Shown here: piece by piece, positions 1 through 8,642 of the stretch
Layout: each line of letters opens with the position of its first letter
How positions within the stretch are numbered: the first letter of the stretch is position 1
NCBI RefSeq assembly: GCF_042676245.1
Contig: NZ_JBHTKA010000007.1
Coordinates: 248,001 to 312,000 of the forward strand
Direction of reading: 5' to 3'
From: Ohtaekwangia kribbensis
GTDB lineage: Bacteria; Bacteroidota; Bacteroidia; Cytophagales; Cyclobacteriaceae
DNA: 64,000 nucleotides
Program-made: the position numbers and the translations under genes
Notes under the pieces: model-generated
The model's database searches: none
The model's input: the letters and a program-made list of their open reading frames with translations, nothing else
Told to the model about the DNA's origin: nothing

Positions 1-1691
1 GGGTTATCAACACCTTTTCCAAATAGCGGACGAATCATGAGGCTTCCGTTTACATCGGTGTTCTGATACCAGCCACCGCCTACATCTACAAAAATACGAT
101 CAGCCGTGTTGTTGTTATAATCAAGGCCGATGCGTACTGAAGGTGAAGTATAGCCTATATAAAAACGGTTTTGTACGCGCACCGTTTCGAGTATATTAAC
201 ACGCTGAAATTTGTTTACAGCGTTTTGTACTTTCAACGTATAGCTTGAAATGGTATAAAGCGGATCTCCCGGCATACCATTGTTATCTTCGTATACAGCG
301 AAATTTACCAGTGGGTTACTGGTGAGCCCGAAGTCAGGGAAGTACACATCAAAGCCTGCCAGCGTATCAACATCATCGGTTAACATGTCAAAGGCGTACG
401 CGAGTTTATCGGTAGTTGTGTTGAGACGTGCTGAAAATTCGGCTGCGCCGTCATCGTAAGCGTAGTAATCTTTTAGCCTGTACGTTGTCGTAAGTGTATC
501 GTTGATGCGGAAGTCAACCGGCAGAAAGCCCGGGCGGCCGCTATCAAGGTTATCACCGCTGATAACTTTCACTTGCAGGTCTATATCAATCGAATCAGCC
601 GTAGGACTGAATTGTTGAGGATCGCTTGTGTCAGGTTTATTTTCGATTCGTACGCGGGCGCGTTCTGACGGAGCCATCAACCCTCCGTTTGGACCAACAC
701 CACCGGTGCCGAAGAGAATAGTATGATCGTTTGCTGCACCGCCTGTATAGTTTCGGAAAGTCATATAGGCTTCGTACCCGATCGCAATCTCAACCACTGC
801 CTTCTTTAAATTCTTTACATCAAACTCAACACTATCAAAGGCACTCTGCTTTCTGAAATGCTCCAGCGGTACAGCGGTATATCTTCCGAAAAGCTGTGTA
901 GCCTGCGATGCCACTGAACGATCCGGAAACGACAAGCTGCTTAATGTTCTGTTCTTGTTCAGGTATATATAGTCTATATTCCAGGTATCGAACGGCCCGG
1001 ATTTACGACCAAAGTTCTGAAAGCGGAACTGAAAATTTTTGTGGAAGAAAAAGCGGTCGCCCGTGTTGGGTATTTGTATAATGGTATCGTAGAACTCCGT
1101 GCGGCTCAGGGTAGTTTTGGGTACGATCGTCATAACAATTGCCCAACTGCTATCGCTGTCGCGCATTTCGAGTTGAAGAAAATCATTCGGATCCGGTGGC
1201 TCGCCATTTCCCTGCCACTGGTATGCAAAGCTGAGGTAAACCGTGTTACGTTCAGCAACGGCTACTTTAGCTTCACTCAGGTCGATCGGTTGTGATACCA
1301 GGCTATCGCGGTAGCCGTTCGCGAGTATATCAGCCGAGTAGGGGAGACCTTCTTCATTCAGACCATCGAAGGTCGCTACATTTATACTCGGAGCGTTTAC
1401 ACCAATGCCACGGTTTATCCATACACTCTGGCTGTTTACCCAAATGGAATCCAGCGGATCGTTAGCCGTTGTATCATTCGGATCATCTACCGGGGTGAAA
1501 GAGAAGTCATCCCAGAACGGAAGCGACAAAGGAGTTGTTGCTTGCGTGCGTGCAGCCGGTGAGCCTATACGCGCTTTAGTATGGTTGCGTATTTTTCGCT
1601 GGGTAGCGTCCAGCATCAGTTGCCCCAGCCCTTCCGTTGTAACGAGGAGTGAAGCAAACAGAAGGAGTATATAGAATTTAGAAGACCTCAT
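1..1691 (-). CDS. Large secreted protein, probable T9SS cargo (3' end cut by the window)
   Basis: About 563 residues are visible and the frame runs off the left edge. The start is ATG at 1691, giving a hydrophobic signal peptide of about 23 residues that ends LVTTEGLGQ. The mature part is rich in Asp, Asn, Thr and aromatic residues and has jelly-roll-like stretches (for example FDTWNIDYIYLN) typical of large Bacteroidota surface or secreted proteins. The C-terminal sorting domain would lie outside the window, so the T9SS assignment is inferred from overall style and from its place beside a PASTA gene. It lies 37 nt downstream of the PASTA gene on the same strand, so co-transcription is likely. 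The start codon sits in a strong hairpin (see separate entry). No enzymatic motif was recognised. Confidence 0.7.
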   Translation of the reverse strand, partial: MRSSKFYILLLFASLLVTTEGLGQLMLDATQRKIRNHTKARIGSPAARTQATTPLSLPFWDDFSFTPVDDPNDTTANDPLDSIWVNSQSVWINRGIGVNAPSINVATFDGLNEEGLPYSADILANGYRDSLVSQPIDLSEAKVAVAERNTVYLSFAYQWQGNGEPPDPNDFLQLEMRDSDSSWAIVMTIVPKTTLSRTEFYDTIIQIPNTGDRFFFHKNFQFRFQNFGRKSGPFDTWNIDYIYLNKNRTLSSLSFPDRSVASQATQLFGRYTAVPLEHFRKQSAFDSVEFDVKNLKKAVVEIAIGYEAYMTFRNYTGGAANDHTILFGTGGVGPNGGLMAPSERARVRIENKPDTSDPQQFSPTADSIDIDLQVKVISGDNLDSGRPGFLPVDFRINDTLTTTYRLKDYYAYDDGAAEFSARLNTTTDKLAYAFDMLTDDVDTLAGFDVYFPDFGLTSNPLVNFAVYEDNNGMPGDPLYTISSYTLKVQNAVNKFQRVNILETVRVQNRFYIGYTSPSVRIGLDYNNNTADRIFVDVGGGWYQNTDVNGSLMIRPLFGKGVDN

Positions 1692-1703
1692 CGAAGAGGT
1701 CTT
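1682..1703 (-). promoter_or_regulatory. Hairpin enclosing the start codon of the cargo gene
   Basis: AAGACCTC (1682-1689) and GAGGTCTT (1696-1703) form a perfect 8-bp stem with a 6-nt loop. On the minus strand the ATG occupies 1691-1689, so the start codon lies in the loop and first stem pair. This could limit initiation or require translation from the upstream PASTA gene to open it. On the plus strand the stem is followed by a short T run, but no plus-strand gene precedes it, so a terminator role there is less likely. Confidence 0.45.
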
Positions 1704-1728
1704 TTTAAGATTGCTTGTGGAGTAACTA

Positions 1729-2526
1729 TTACAATTCTTCGCTATCATCATCTGAAGGTACGGATTCGGGTTTACCTATCCATAGATCAACGACATCACC
1801 TGCCTTAATCTTTTCTCCGGCCTCGGGTATTTGTTTTATTACTACGGGCGTTATGCCAACGGTATCATCTTCAAGCGTCACAGTGCCTACATTCAGGTTA
1901 GCCCCGAGAATATACACTTTTGCATCTTCAAATTCCTGTCCTACCATGTTGTCAATGGTATAGTCGCCTTTGCCGCCATCCATTACCACGAGGTCAATAA
2001 CAGAACCTTTCGGAACGCGTACGTTGGGTTCGATGCGCGCACCCCGGTATTTCATTTCTTTCACCACGTTGAAAGGTCCGGGTACCAGTTCGATCCGGCC
2101 GCGCTTCAATTCATTACTGGTTAACACAGCATCGGCATTTACCACAGAGCCGTCAATAAGATTTGGTACCGGTACAGTAGGAGCCGTAACGTGATTGATG
2201 GTGATGAAGATCTTCCTTCCTTCCTTTACCTTGGCACCTGCATGCGGGTATTGTTTCAATACGGTAAGAGGAGGATATTTGGATGAATAGGTCGAGTCGC
2301 TTACTTCATAGCGAAGATCTTTCTTTACCAGGAAATCTTCCAGTTGCTCAACCTTCATACCTTCTATGTTCGGTACTGTAATGCTTTCGCCATGATTGGT
2401 TACGCTGGGCAGGTAGGTAAAGAAATAGATGGCTACCAGTATCAGCATAATAGCCACAGCTACTACAACACTAATCAATATGCCTCCAAGTGTATCAGGA
2501 GCGAATTTACCGGGGAAGAGTTTCAT
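1729..2526 (-). CDS. PASTA domain protein, single-pass membrane
   Basis: 265 residues from ATG at 2526. A TTG eight codons upstream is in frame, but MKLFPGKF is the natural start. A short cytoplasmic tail precedes one transmembrane helix (about residues 15-40), then about three PASTA repeats follow, with recognisable pieces such as VPNIEGMKVEQLEDFL, VPNLIDG and MVGQEFEDAKVYILG. The C-terminus is acidic (SDDDSEEL). PASTA domains bind peptidoglycan stem peptides or beta-lactams in Ser/Thr kinases and PBPs; no kinase or transpeptidase domain is present here. It lies 34 nt downstream of ddl on the same strand, which supports an envelope role. The sequence TATATTTG just upstream of the start resembles a Bacteroidota -7 box. 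Confidence 0.9.
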   Translation of the reverse strand: MKLFPGKFAPDTLGGILISVVVAVAIMLILVAIYFFTYLPSVTNHGESITVPNIEGMKVEQLEDFLVKKDLRYEVSDSTYSSKYPPLTVLKQYPHAGAKVKEGRKIFITINHVTAPTVPVPNLIDGSVVNADAVLTSNELKRGRIELVPGPFNVVKEMKYRGARIEPNVRVPKGSVIDLVVMDGGKGDYTIDNMVGQEFEDAKVYILGANLNVGTVTLEDDTVGITPVVIKQIPEAGEKIKAGDVVDLWIGKPESVPSDDDSEEL

Positions 2527-2560
2527 TTCACGTAAGGTAGTTAACAGCAAATATACGGCA

Positions 2561-3646
2561 TCAGAATTTTAAACCGGACTGGAAACCGCGTTCAATGCGT
2601 TTACTACGGTCGTAACGCTCCTGGGCCAGGTTGAGAAGCCGCGTGATCAGCTCAGGAAAACTAACGCCCCGCTCTTTCCACATAACAGGATACATGCTGG
2701 AATTAGTGAAGCCGGGAATGCTGTTGATTTCGTTGATATAGATATTTCCTTTTTTATCGAGGAAGAGGTCGATGCGCGAGAAGTCTTCACAATGAAGAGC
2801 CTCGAATGCTTTTACAGAAGCCTTGCGTATTTTTTCAGCAACACTTTTGTTCAGCTTGGCCGGTACATCTATGCGCACGGCATTGGGGTCTACATATTTA
2901 GCATCGAAGGTATAGAATTCATAATCCTTGCTGATCACAACTTCTCCGGGATAGGAGGCTTCCGGAGGAAAATTACCGAGTACAGCACATTCAATCTCGC
3001 GACCGGATATATACTCTTCGGCAATCATTTCATCATCATAGCGGAATGCTTCTTCCACCGCCTGCTTGAAATCGTTCTTGTTTTTTACTTTCGATACACC
3101 TACCGATGAACCCAGGCTCGCTGACTTCAGCATAAACGGTGTGCCTAATTGTTTAGCGATGGAGTTGAAAGTGATCTTGTCTTTCTGATCGAAGCGGAAC
3201 GTCATGAACTTGGTTACCGGCAGACCGGCTTCTTTCAGCAAACGCTTCGCTACAATTTTATTCATGGCCATGGAAGAACCCAGCACGCTTGTGCCTACCA
3301 TCGGAACGTCCATCGCTTTGATCATCCCTTGTATACTTCCGTCTTCACCATCGGTGCCGTGCAGTACCGGGAAGATAATATCAACCGAGAAACGCTCTCC
3401 GTTCGAGAGAACCAGGAAGCCTGGCTTTGCCGGATCGAGCACCAGACCAAGTGCCTGGCCTTTGTCAATATTTTTATCAACGCCTTCGGTAAGATACCAC
3501 TTGCCGGTTGTGCTGATACCGATCGGAACAGGTTCAAACTTCTTTTTGTCTATGTACTCAAAAATGTTGCGGGCTGAATTGACCGATACACCGTGCTCTA
3601 CTGAGCGACCTCCGTACAGGATGGCTACTTTCTTTTTCTTAGGCAT
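2561..3646 (-). CDS. ddl: D-alanine--D-alanine ligase
   Basis: 361 residues from ATG at 3646 (MPKKKKVAIL); an in-frame TTG two codons upstream is ignored. Cytoplasmic ATP-grasp enzyme joining two D-Ala molecules for the peptidoglycan stem peptide. Visible family signatures are the N-terminal GGRSVEHGVSV, the ATP-grasp core around LKSASLGSSVGVSKV, and the Mg/substrate site RIDLFLDKKG...NEINSIPGFT near the C-terminus. Length is normal for the family. It is upstream of the PASTA gene and probably in the same operon, a pairing that fits cell-wall synthesis. Confidence 0.97.
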   Translation of the reverse strand: MPKKKKVAILYGGRSVEHGVSVNSARNIFEYIDKKKFEPVPIGISTTGKWYLTEGVDKNIDKGQALGLVLDPAKPGFLVLSNGERFSVDIIFPVLHGTDGEDGSIQGMIKAMDVPMVGTSVLGSSMAMNKIVAKRLLKEAGLPVTKFMTFRFDQKDKITFNSIAKQLGTPFMLKSASLGSSVGVSKVKNKNDFKQAVEEAFRYDDEMIAEEYISGREIECAVLGNFPPEASYPGEVVISKDYEFYTFDAKYVDPNAVRIDVPAKLNKSVAEKIRKASVKAFEALHCEDFSRIDLFLDKKGNIYINEINSIPGFTNSSMYPVMWKERGVSFPELITRLLNLAQERYDRSKRIERGFQSGLKF

Positions 3647-3744
3647 CTGCAAAAAATATTTCTTGCCGAAAGATAATGAAATGCCTGTATTGCACAGAAT
3701 GAATTACGATGTTCATTCTACACAAAACGCTCAATGTGGTAATT

Positions 3745-5847
3745 TTACTTGACAACCACCCGGGAAGTCCACATACCTGTGGAAGTTTTGATACGCAGAA
3801 AATATATACCGGGCTTGAATGAAGCCAGCGAGATCGTAGTGGTTTCGTTAAACACGGTGTTAAAGGTCTGGCTCAGCACGCGTTGTCCCACAGCGTTGGT
3901 AAGTTCGGCATATACAGCTTGCTCATCCACCAGGTACGATACAACATTTACTTCGCCCTCAGCAGGGTTGGGGTATAGGCTGAACTGCCCCGGCTCTGAC
4001 ACCTCGATGTTATCCAGGTATAGATTGCTGCCGTTGCCATTGGAGAATACAAACGCAATGCGGAAGTCAGGATCATTCCGGTAGGGGCCGAGTGAGACAA
4101 TATATCGCCTGAATAATTGATCGGTTGATGTAAGCTGCGAGCTCTCCAGTTGCAGAAGTACAATATCAAAAGCCGGGGAACATCCGGTGGATGCGCGTAC
4201 AGTTAATGCATCGAGGTAGCCGGCATGCTCCTGGTAAAAGGTCTCAAAGCTCAATACAGGGTTTTGCGTGTTGCTCAGGTTCATCACCGGACTTACAAAC
4301 CACGCCTGGTCATCGGTGTTTGCATTGGCAGAGGCATTGAAATATAGCGTGCCGTTGTCGTTCAGGTCGGTTGTTTGCCAGTCCATTCCCTTCGTAGGAT
4401 TTATAAGGGTCCACGAATCACGCAACGTACCTTCAAATGATTCACGAAGCGGCAACGGCTCTTCGGTATTTTTAACGATCACCGTTGTCTCATAACTGTT
4501 GTTATAGGGATTCACATCGATACCTCCGTTGGGCTCGTCCATTTCAAACACGATTGTGTTCTCGCCTTCATCCAGTTGAATAGTGGGTAATTCAACCGTA
4601 ACTTCATCGCCTTCTGCCAATGTAAAGCTGCTAAAGTTTTCCTCTTTATAGGTGCCGTTAACCGTATAGTTTATCGCGAACGATGTGATCGGTTCGATAC
4701 TGTTATTTACTTTCACCGTTATTTTCGGAACAACGCTGGTATTGCAGAGTACCGGAGATGGAGAGACTATATTTTTAATCAGCAGATCGTTGCCGTCAAC
4801 ATTGGGGGGTAATAGTCCCGGAGAAGTAAGCAACGATTCTCTTCGTGGACTATTCTCCAATACAGTAACCATACGCGCCACCTGGTCTTCAGTAAAAAGA
4901 TTCATGCAGGCATCGTAGGTATAGTCCATATAGTTTTGAAACATCTTTGTGGCATTACAGGAAGCCGCTGGATGTGTCGGACAATCATCTGTGGAATGAT
5001 CCTGTGTAGGCGTATCGTTTATATAGTCAGTGCTGCTGCAACTGTTTACATCGCCCCAGATATGACGCAGTCCGAAGAAGTGACCGATCTCGTGGGTAGC
5101 TGTGCGACCGCGGTTATAGTTCGCGCGTAGATTGAATGCTCCGTCTTCCACTGATCCGAAAACCCGGTAATTAAAAACAACACCATCCGTCTTGGCTAAA
5201 CCACCTTGATAGGGTTCAAGTCCGGGTAGATCAGATATAGGAAACTGCGAGTAGCCGATATAGTCCGTAAGATTGCAAACCCAGATGTTAAGATATTCTT
5301 CCGATGACCAGTAACTCAGCGCTTTCAATTCCACATCATCACCGGATGTCCACGAAGTCTGTGTGCCTTTTACCCGTACAATACCATTGGTAGGAAAACC
5401 ATCAGGCGTTCTTTTGGCGAGTATAAATTCAATATTCATACTGCCGGCAACAGCAGCGAACTCAGCCGGAGTTGAACTTGCATCGTTGTTGGTACGCTGG
5501 TAGTCGGCATTCAATACGCGTATCTGTGAGAGTACCTGGGCATCGGGTATATTAGTGCCATTACCCACAGCCTCTCCGTTGTGAATGATGTGTACTACCA
5601 CCGGTATCTGGTAGGTAGACTGGATGCGTCCTCCGCTGGCCTTTCGTTGTTGTATAGCTTTGCTCAGCCACCGCTCAAACTGTGCATCGTCTTCCGGAAG
5701 CCGAAGCTTGTTCCGTTGTGCGTTCGTATAAGGAACGACACCACAGCGCTCCTGCGCGCGCGCATACTGTGTACTTATCACCACAACCAGTAAAAGAACT
5801 GCGTGTCTTATCAGGGGGGAAGCAAGAAGGCGATTCAATATAGTCAC
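3745..5847 (-). CDS. Secreted M43 (pappalysin-like) zinc metalloprotease with T9SS sorting domain
   Basis: 700 residues. The reading frame opens at GTG 5847 with no ATG nearby; a TTG three codons further in is an alternative start. Signal peptide about residues 10-31 ending QYARAQ. The catalytic motif HEIGHFFGLRH (His252, Glu253, His256, His262) and the Met-turn MDYTYDACM (Met307) are the metzincin signature of family M43. A linker and an adhesin or MAM-like beta-sandwich follow (about 460-615, FVSPVMNLS...LYLDNIEVSE). Then comes a type A T9SS sorting domain (FSLYPNPAEGEVNVV to GIYFLRI, about 620-700). The protein is predicted to be exported by Sec, then secreted or anchored at the surface through T9SS. 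It probably degrades extracellular protein. Confidence 0.93.
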   Translation of the reverse strand: MTILNRLLASPLIRHAVLLLVVVISTQYARAQERCGVVPYTNAQRNKLRLPEDDAQFERWLSKAIQQRKASGGRIQSTYQIPVVVHIIHNGEAVGNGTNIPDAQVLSQIRVLNADYQRTNNDASSTPAEFAAVAGSMNIEFILAKRTPDGFPTNGIVRVKGTQTSWTSGDDVELKALSYWSSEEYLNIWVCNLTDYIGYSQFPISDLPGLEPYQGGLAKTDGVVFNYRVFGSVEDGAFNLRANYNRGRTATHEIGHFFGLRHIWGDVNSCSSTDYINDTPTQDHSTDDCPTHPAASCNATKMFQNYMDYTYDACMNLFTEDQVARMVTVLENSPRRESLLTSPGLLPPNVDGNDLLIKNIVSPSPVLCNTSVVPKITVKVNNSIEPITSFAINYTVNGTYKEENFSSFTLAEGDEVTVELPTIQLDEGENTIVFEMDEPNGGIDVNPYNNSYETTVIVKNTEEPLPLRESFEGTLRDSWTLINPTKGMDWQTTDLNDNGTLYFNASANANTDDQAWFVSPVMNLSNTQNPVLSFETFYQEHAGYLDALTVRASTGCSPAFDIVLLQLESSQLTSTDQLFRRYIVSLGPYRNDPDFRIAFVFSNGNGSNLYLDNIEVSEPGQFSLYPNPAEGEVNVVSYLVDEQAVYAELTNAVGQRVLSQTFNTVFNETTTISLASFKPGIYFLRIKTSTGMWTSRVVVK

Positions 5848-6113
5848 GTTAAGAAAGGTATGCCGACAAAATTCAATAGGGAAATATACAAAGAGTAACC
5901 GTATCTTCTGAACGCGGTTGTAAAGATTATCGGTCGATGTATTTCAACAGCTTCCGGTGGAGGGAGCACTCAAAAAAATCCGGCTGCCAGCCATACGCTT
6001 CGGTTTGAAGTTTTCGTTTTTAGACGTGAGATCAGGTAACGCAGCGTTGGGTACTGCTTGCTGCTGAACGTTAAATTCATTAGCTTCCATAATCACACAG
6101 CTACACCCTATAT

Positions 6114-8552
6114 ATGCTACGACACTATATCCGGAAAGAGTGGCGCTATATCTGCCGGGACAAAGTCTTCACCGCTATAAATTTGCTCGGGCTCACCCTG
6201 GGCATGGCAACCTGCCTGTTGATTTTGCTATATTCTGTTTTTGAACTTCGGTATGACCGGTTCCACCAGCATGCTGATCGTATCTATCGCATTACAACAT
6301 CATTGTATGCCAACAACAAGTTGATTACGAACAGTGCGCTTGCTCCCGTATCTGCAGGGCCGACAGTGAGTGGTGAGTTTGCAGAAGTTACCCTGCAGGG
6401 CAGGTTGGTTTCAACGCGAAGCTGGTTCGATTGCAACGTAAGTTATACTGATCATGGCAGCGCCATAGTATTTCATGAGCGCAACCTGTACTATGCCGAT
6501 GCTGCTATACTCAGCATCTTTACCTTTATTTTCGAACAAGGTGATCCGGCAACAGCGTTGACAAGTCCTTTTTCTGCTGTGATCACGTCTTCGGTTTCCA
6601 GGAAATATTTTGGTGACGCAAATGCTATCGGTAAAGTATTGCGGATGAAAGGAAGCTCGGATGAACATGACTATACGGTAACGGGCGTGATACAGGATCT
6701 CCCGGAAAATTCTCACCTCGATGCTACCATTCTTTTGTCGATGCATTCCCTCGAGAATAATATATACTTTAAGAATTTTGATTGCTATACCTATTTGGTG
6801 ACTGCGCCTCATACCGATGCATCACGTATGCAGGCAAAGTTGCGTGATTTCAGTCTGCACTACAGGCCGGAAACCTTGGGTAAAGATGATCGTATTCATC
6901 TTTCGTTGCAGCCTGTTACGGATATACACCTGGATAACTGGCTTCATGACGACATGCAACCTGCGGGAAATAAAATTGCTATATATTTTCTGATTGCCGT
7001 TGCTTTTGCGATTTTGCTGATCGCATGGATCAACTATATGAACATGACTCTGTCGCGTGCCGTGACGCGTGCGAAAGAAGTAGGTATACGAAAAGTATCC
7101 GGAGCGAGTCGGTTGCAGCTACTTTTGCAGTTTGTTGTTGAATCAGTTATTGTGAATGCGCTGAGTATACTGCTTGCCATGATGCTGGTATATTTTGCGT
7201 TGCCGTTCTTTAACTCGATTACGGGCATTGATGTTCCGTATTCGTATTTGCTTACTGTTCTGTTTAGTCCAACCGGTATATTGGTAGCGATTGTATTTAC
7301 GGGAGGTATATTATTTACGAGTATATATCCCGCACAGGCAATGGCTTCGTACAACCCGGCTGTAGTTTTGAAAGGTAAAGTTTCCGGTAAAAGCAAAGGA
7401 GGCGTATTGCGTAAAGCACTCGTTGTTTTTCAGTTTACATGCGCCAGCAGTCTTGCTATGGCTGTGTTTGTTTTCTATGAGCAATTCACCTTTATGCAAA
7501 GGCAGAATATAGGGATTGATATTGACCGAACCATTGTAGTCAAGGCGCCTTCGATGGTAGACTCAACGTACCAGGCACGCATGGCAAACTTTAAAACAAA
7601 ACTTCAGCGACAGTCTGTGATCCGTACGATAACAAGTTCAAGTTCTGTGCCGGGTGAACAGATTGATTGGACAGGGGTGATCAGAAAGGAGAACGATGAA
7701 GGCAGATTGAATTTTGCCATTAATGTAGTGGACGAAGATTTTATTGCTGCCTATAAATTACGATTACTCGCGGGCCGGAATTTTGTACAAGCCGATTATC
7801 CGACTGGTAAATTTGGTGATAAAGTTGAACCTGTAATGCTGAACAAAACTGCGGCCATACAATTAGGGTTTAACGCTATAGATCGCAGTATAGGCTCATT
7901 TATCTACTGGAACGATGAGAAGTGTGAAGTAATTGGCATTGTTGATGATTATCATCAGCAATCGCTGAAAGATGCATTATCGCCTATCGTATTTACAGCG
8001 AATCAAGGTCCTTCAATGTCGCTAAAACTGCAACATGATGACGCGTTGAGCGTAACCCATGCTATACATCAGATCAGACATCATTGGAGAGAATTTTTCC
8101 CGGAGAGTCCGTTTGAATATGTGTTGCTGGATGATCTATACAGTCAACAGTATATATCCGACAAACGAATCGCCAGGCTTTTTCAATTCTTCTGTTTGCT
8201 TGCTATTGTAATCTCGGCCCTCGGCTTGTTTGGACTTGTGTCGTTTACGGTGCGACAACGGGTAAAAGAAGTTGGCATCCGCAAAGTGCTGGGCGCTTCA
8301 CCGGTAAACCTGGTGGCGTTGCTAAATAAGGAATTTCTGCTGCTGGTAGGTATAGCATCGGTAACGGCTGGTCCAATTGCATATATAGGTATATCCCAAT
8401 GGCTGCAGAACTTTGCCTATCATATTGATCTGACTGGCTGGCATATTATCGTTCCTGTACTATTGGTGTCAGCCATTGCGCTAAGTGTTATCAGCCTGCA
8501 TACGGTGAAGGCAGCCCGTGGCAATCCGGTGGATGCCCTTAAGTATGAGTAA
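6114..8552 (+). CDS. ABC transporter permease, MacB/FtsX family
   Basis: 812 residues with the standard Bacteroidota layout: an N-terminal helix (NLLGLTLGMATCLLILLYSVF), a periplasmic MacB_PCD domain, three helices (about 280-420), a second periplasmic domain, and three C-terminal helices. The family signature occurs twice, as AKEVGIRKVSGASRLQLL and VKEVGIRKVLGASPVNLV. Such proteins form homodimers that drive mechanotransmission for lipoprotein or small-molecule efflux. The matching ATPase is not adjacent, which is common for this family in Bacteroidota. Substrate unknown. Monocistronic, with a terminator downstream. Confidence 0.92.
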   Translation: MLRHYIRKEWRYICRDKVFTAINLLGLTLGMATCLLILLYSVFELRYDRFHQHADRIYRITTSLYANNKLITNSALAPVSAGPTVSGEFAEVTLQGRLVSTRSWFDCNVSYTDHGSAIVFHERNLYYADAAILSIFTFIFEQGDPATALTSPFSAVITSSVSRKYFGDANAIGKVLRMKGSSDEHDYTVTGVIQDLPENSHLDATILLSMHSLENNIYFKNFDCYTYLVTAPHTDASRMQAKLRDFSLHYRPETLGKDDRIHLSLQPVTDIHLDNWLHDDMQPAGNKIAIYFLIAVAFAILLIAWINYMNMTLSRAVTRAKEVGIRKVSGASRLQLLLQFVVESVIVNALSILLAMMLVYFALPFFNSITGIDVPYSYLLTVLFSPTGILVAIVFTGGILFTSIYPAQAMASYNPAVVLKGKVSGKSKGGVLRKALVVFQFTCASSLAMAVFVFYEQFTFMQRQNIGIDIDRTIVVKAPSMVDSTYQARMANFKTKLQRQSVIRTITSSSSVPGEQIDWTGVIRKENDEGRLNFAINVVDEDFIAAYKLRLLAGRNFVQADYPTGKFGDKVEPVMLNKTAAIQLGFNAIDRSIGSFIYWNDEKCEVIGIVDDYHQQSLKDALSPIVFTANQGPSMSLKLQHDDALSVTHAIHQIRHHWREFFPESPFEYVLLDDLYSQQYISDKRIARLFQFFCLLAIVISALGLFGLVSFTVRQRVKEVGIRKVLGASPVNLVALLNKEFLLLVGIASVTAGPIAYIGISQWLQNFAYHIDLTGWHIIVPVLLVSAIALSVISLHTVKAARGNPVDALKYE

Positions 8553-8591
8553 CAGATTGCTATAGTTGTATATTCAGGCAGTTCTAAATAT

Positions 8592-8621
8592 AAATGGGAT
8601 TGACTTTCATCAATCCCATTT
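8592..8621. terminator. Bidirectional intrinsic terminator
   Basis: AAATGGGATTGA (8592-8603) pairs perfectly with TCAATCCCATTT (8610-8621) over 12 bp with a 6-nt loop. A/T flanks give a U tail in both directions. It lies between the convergent permease and subtilase genes. Confidence 0.85.
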
Positions 8622-8642
8622 TACAACTTCATCAAACACTCG

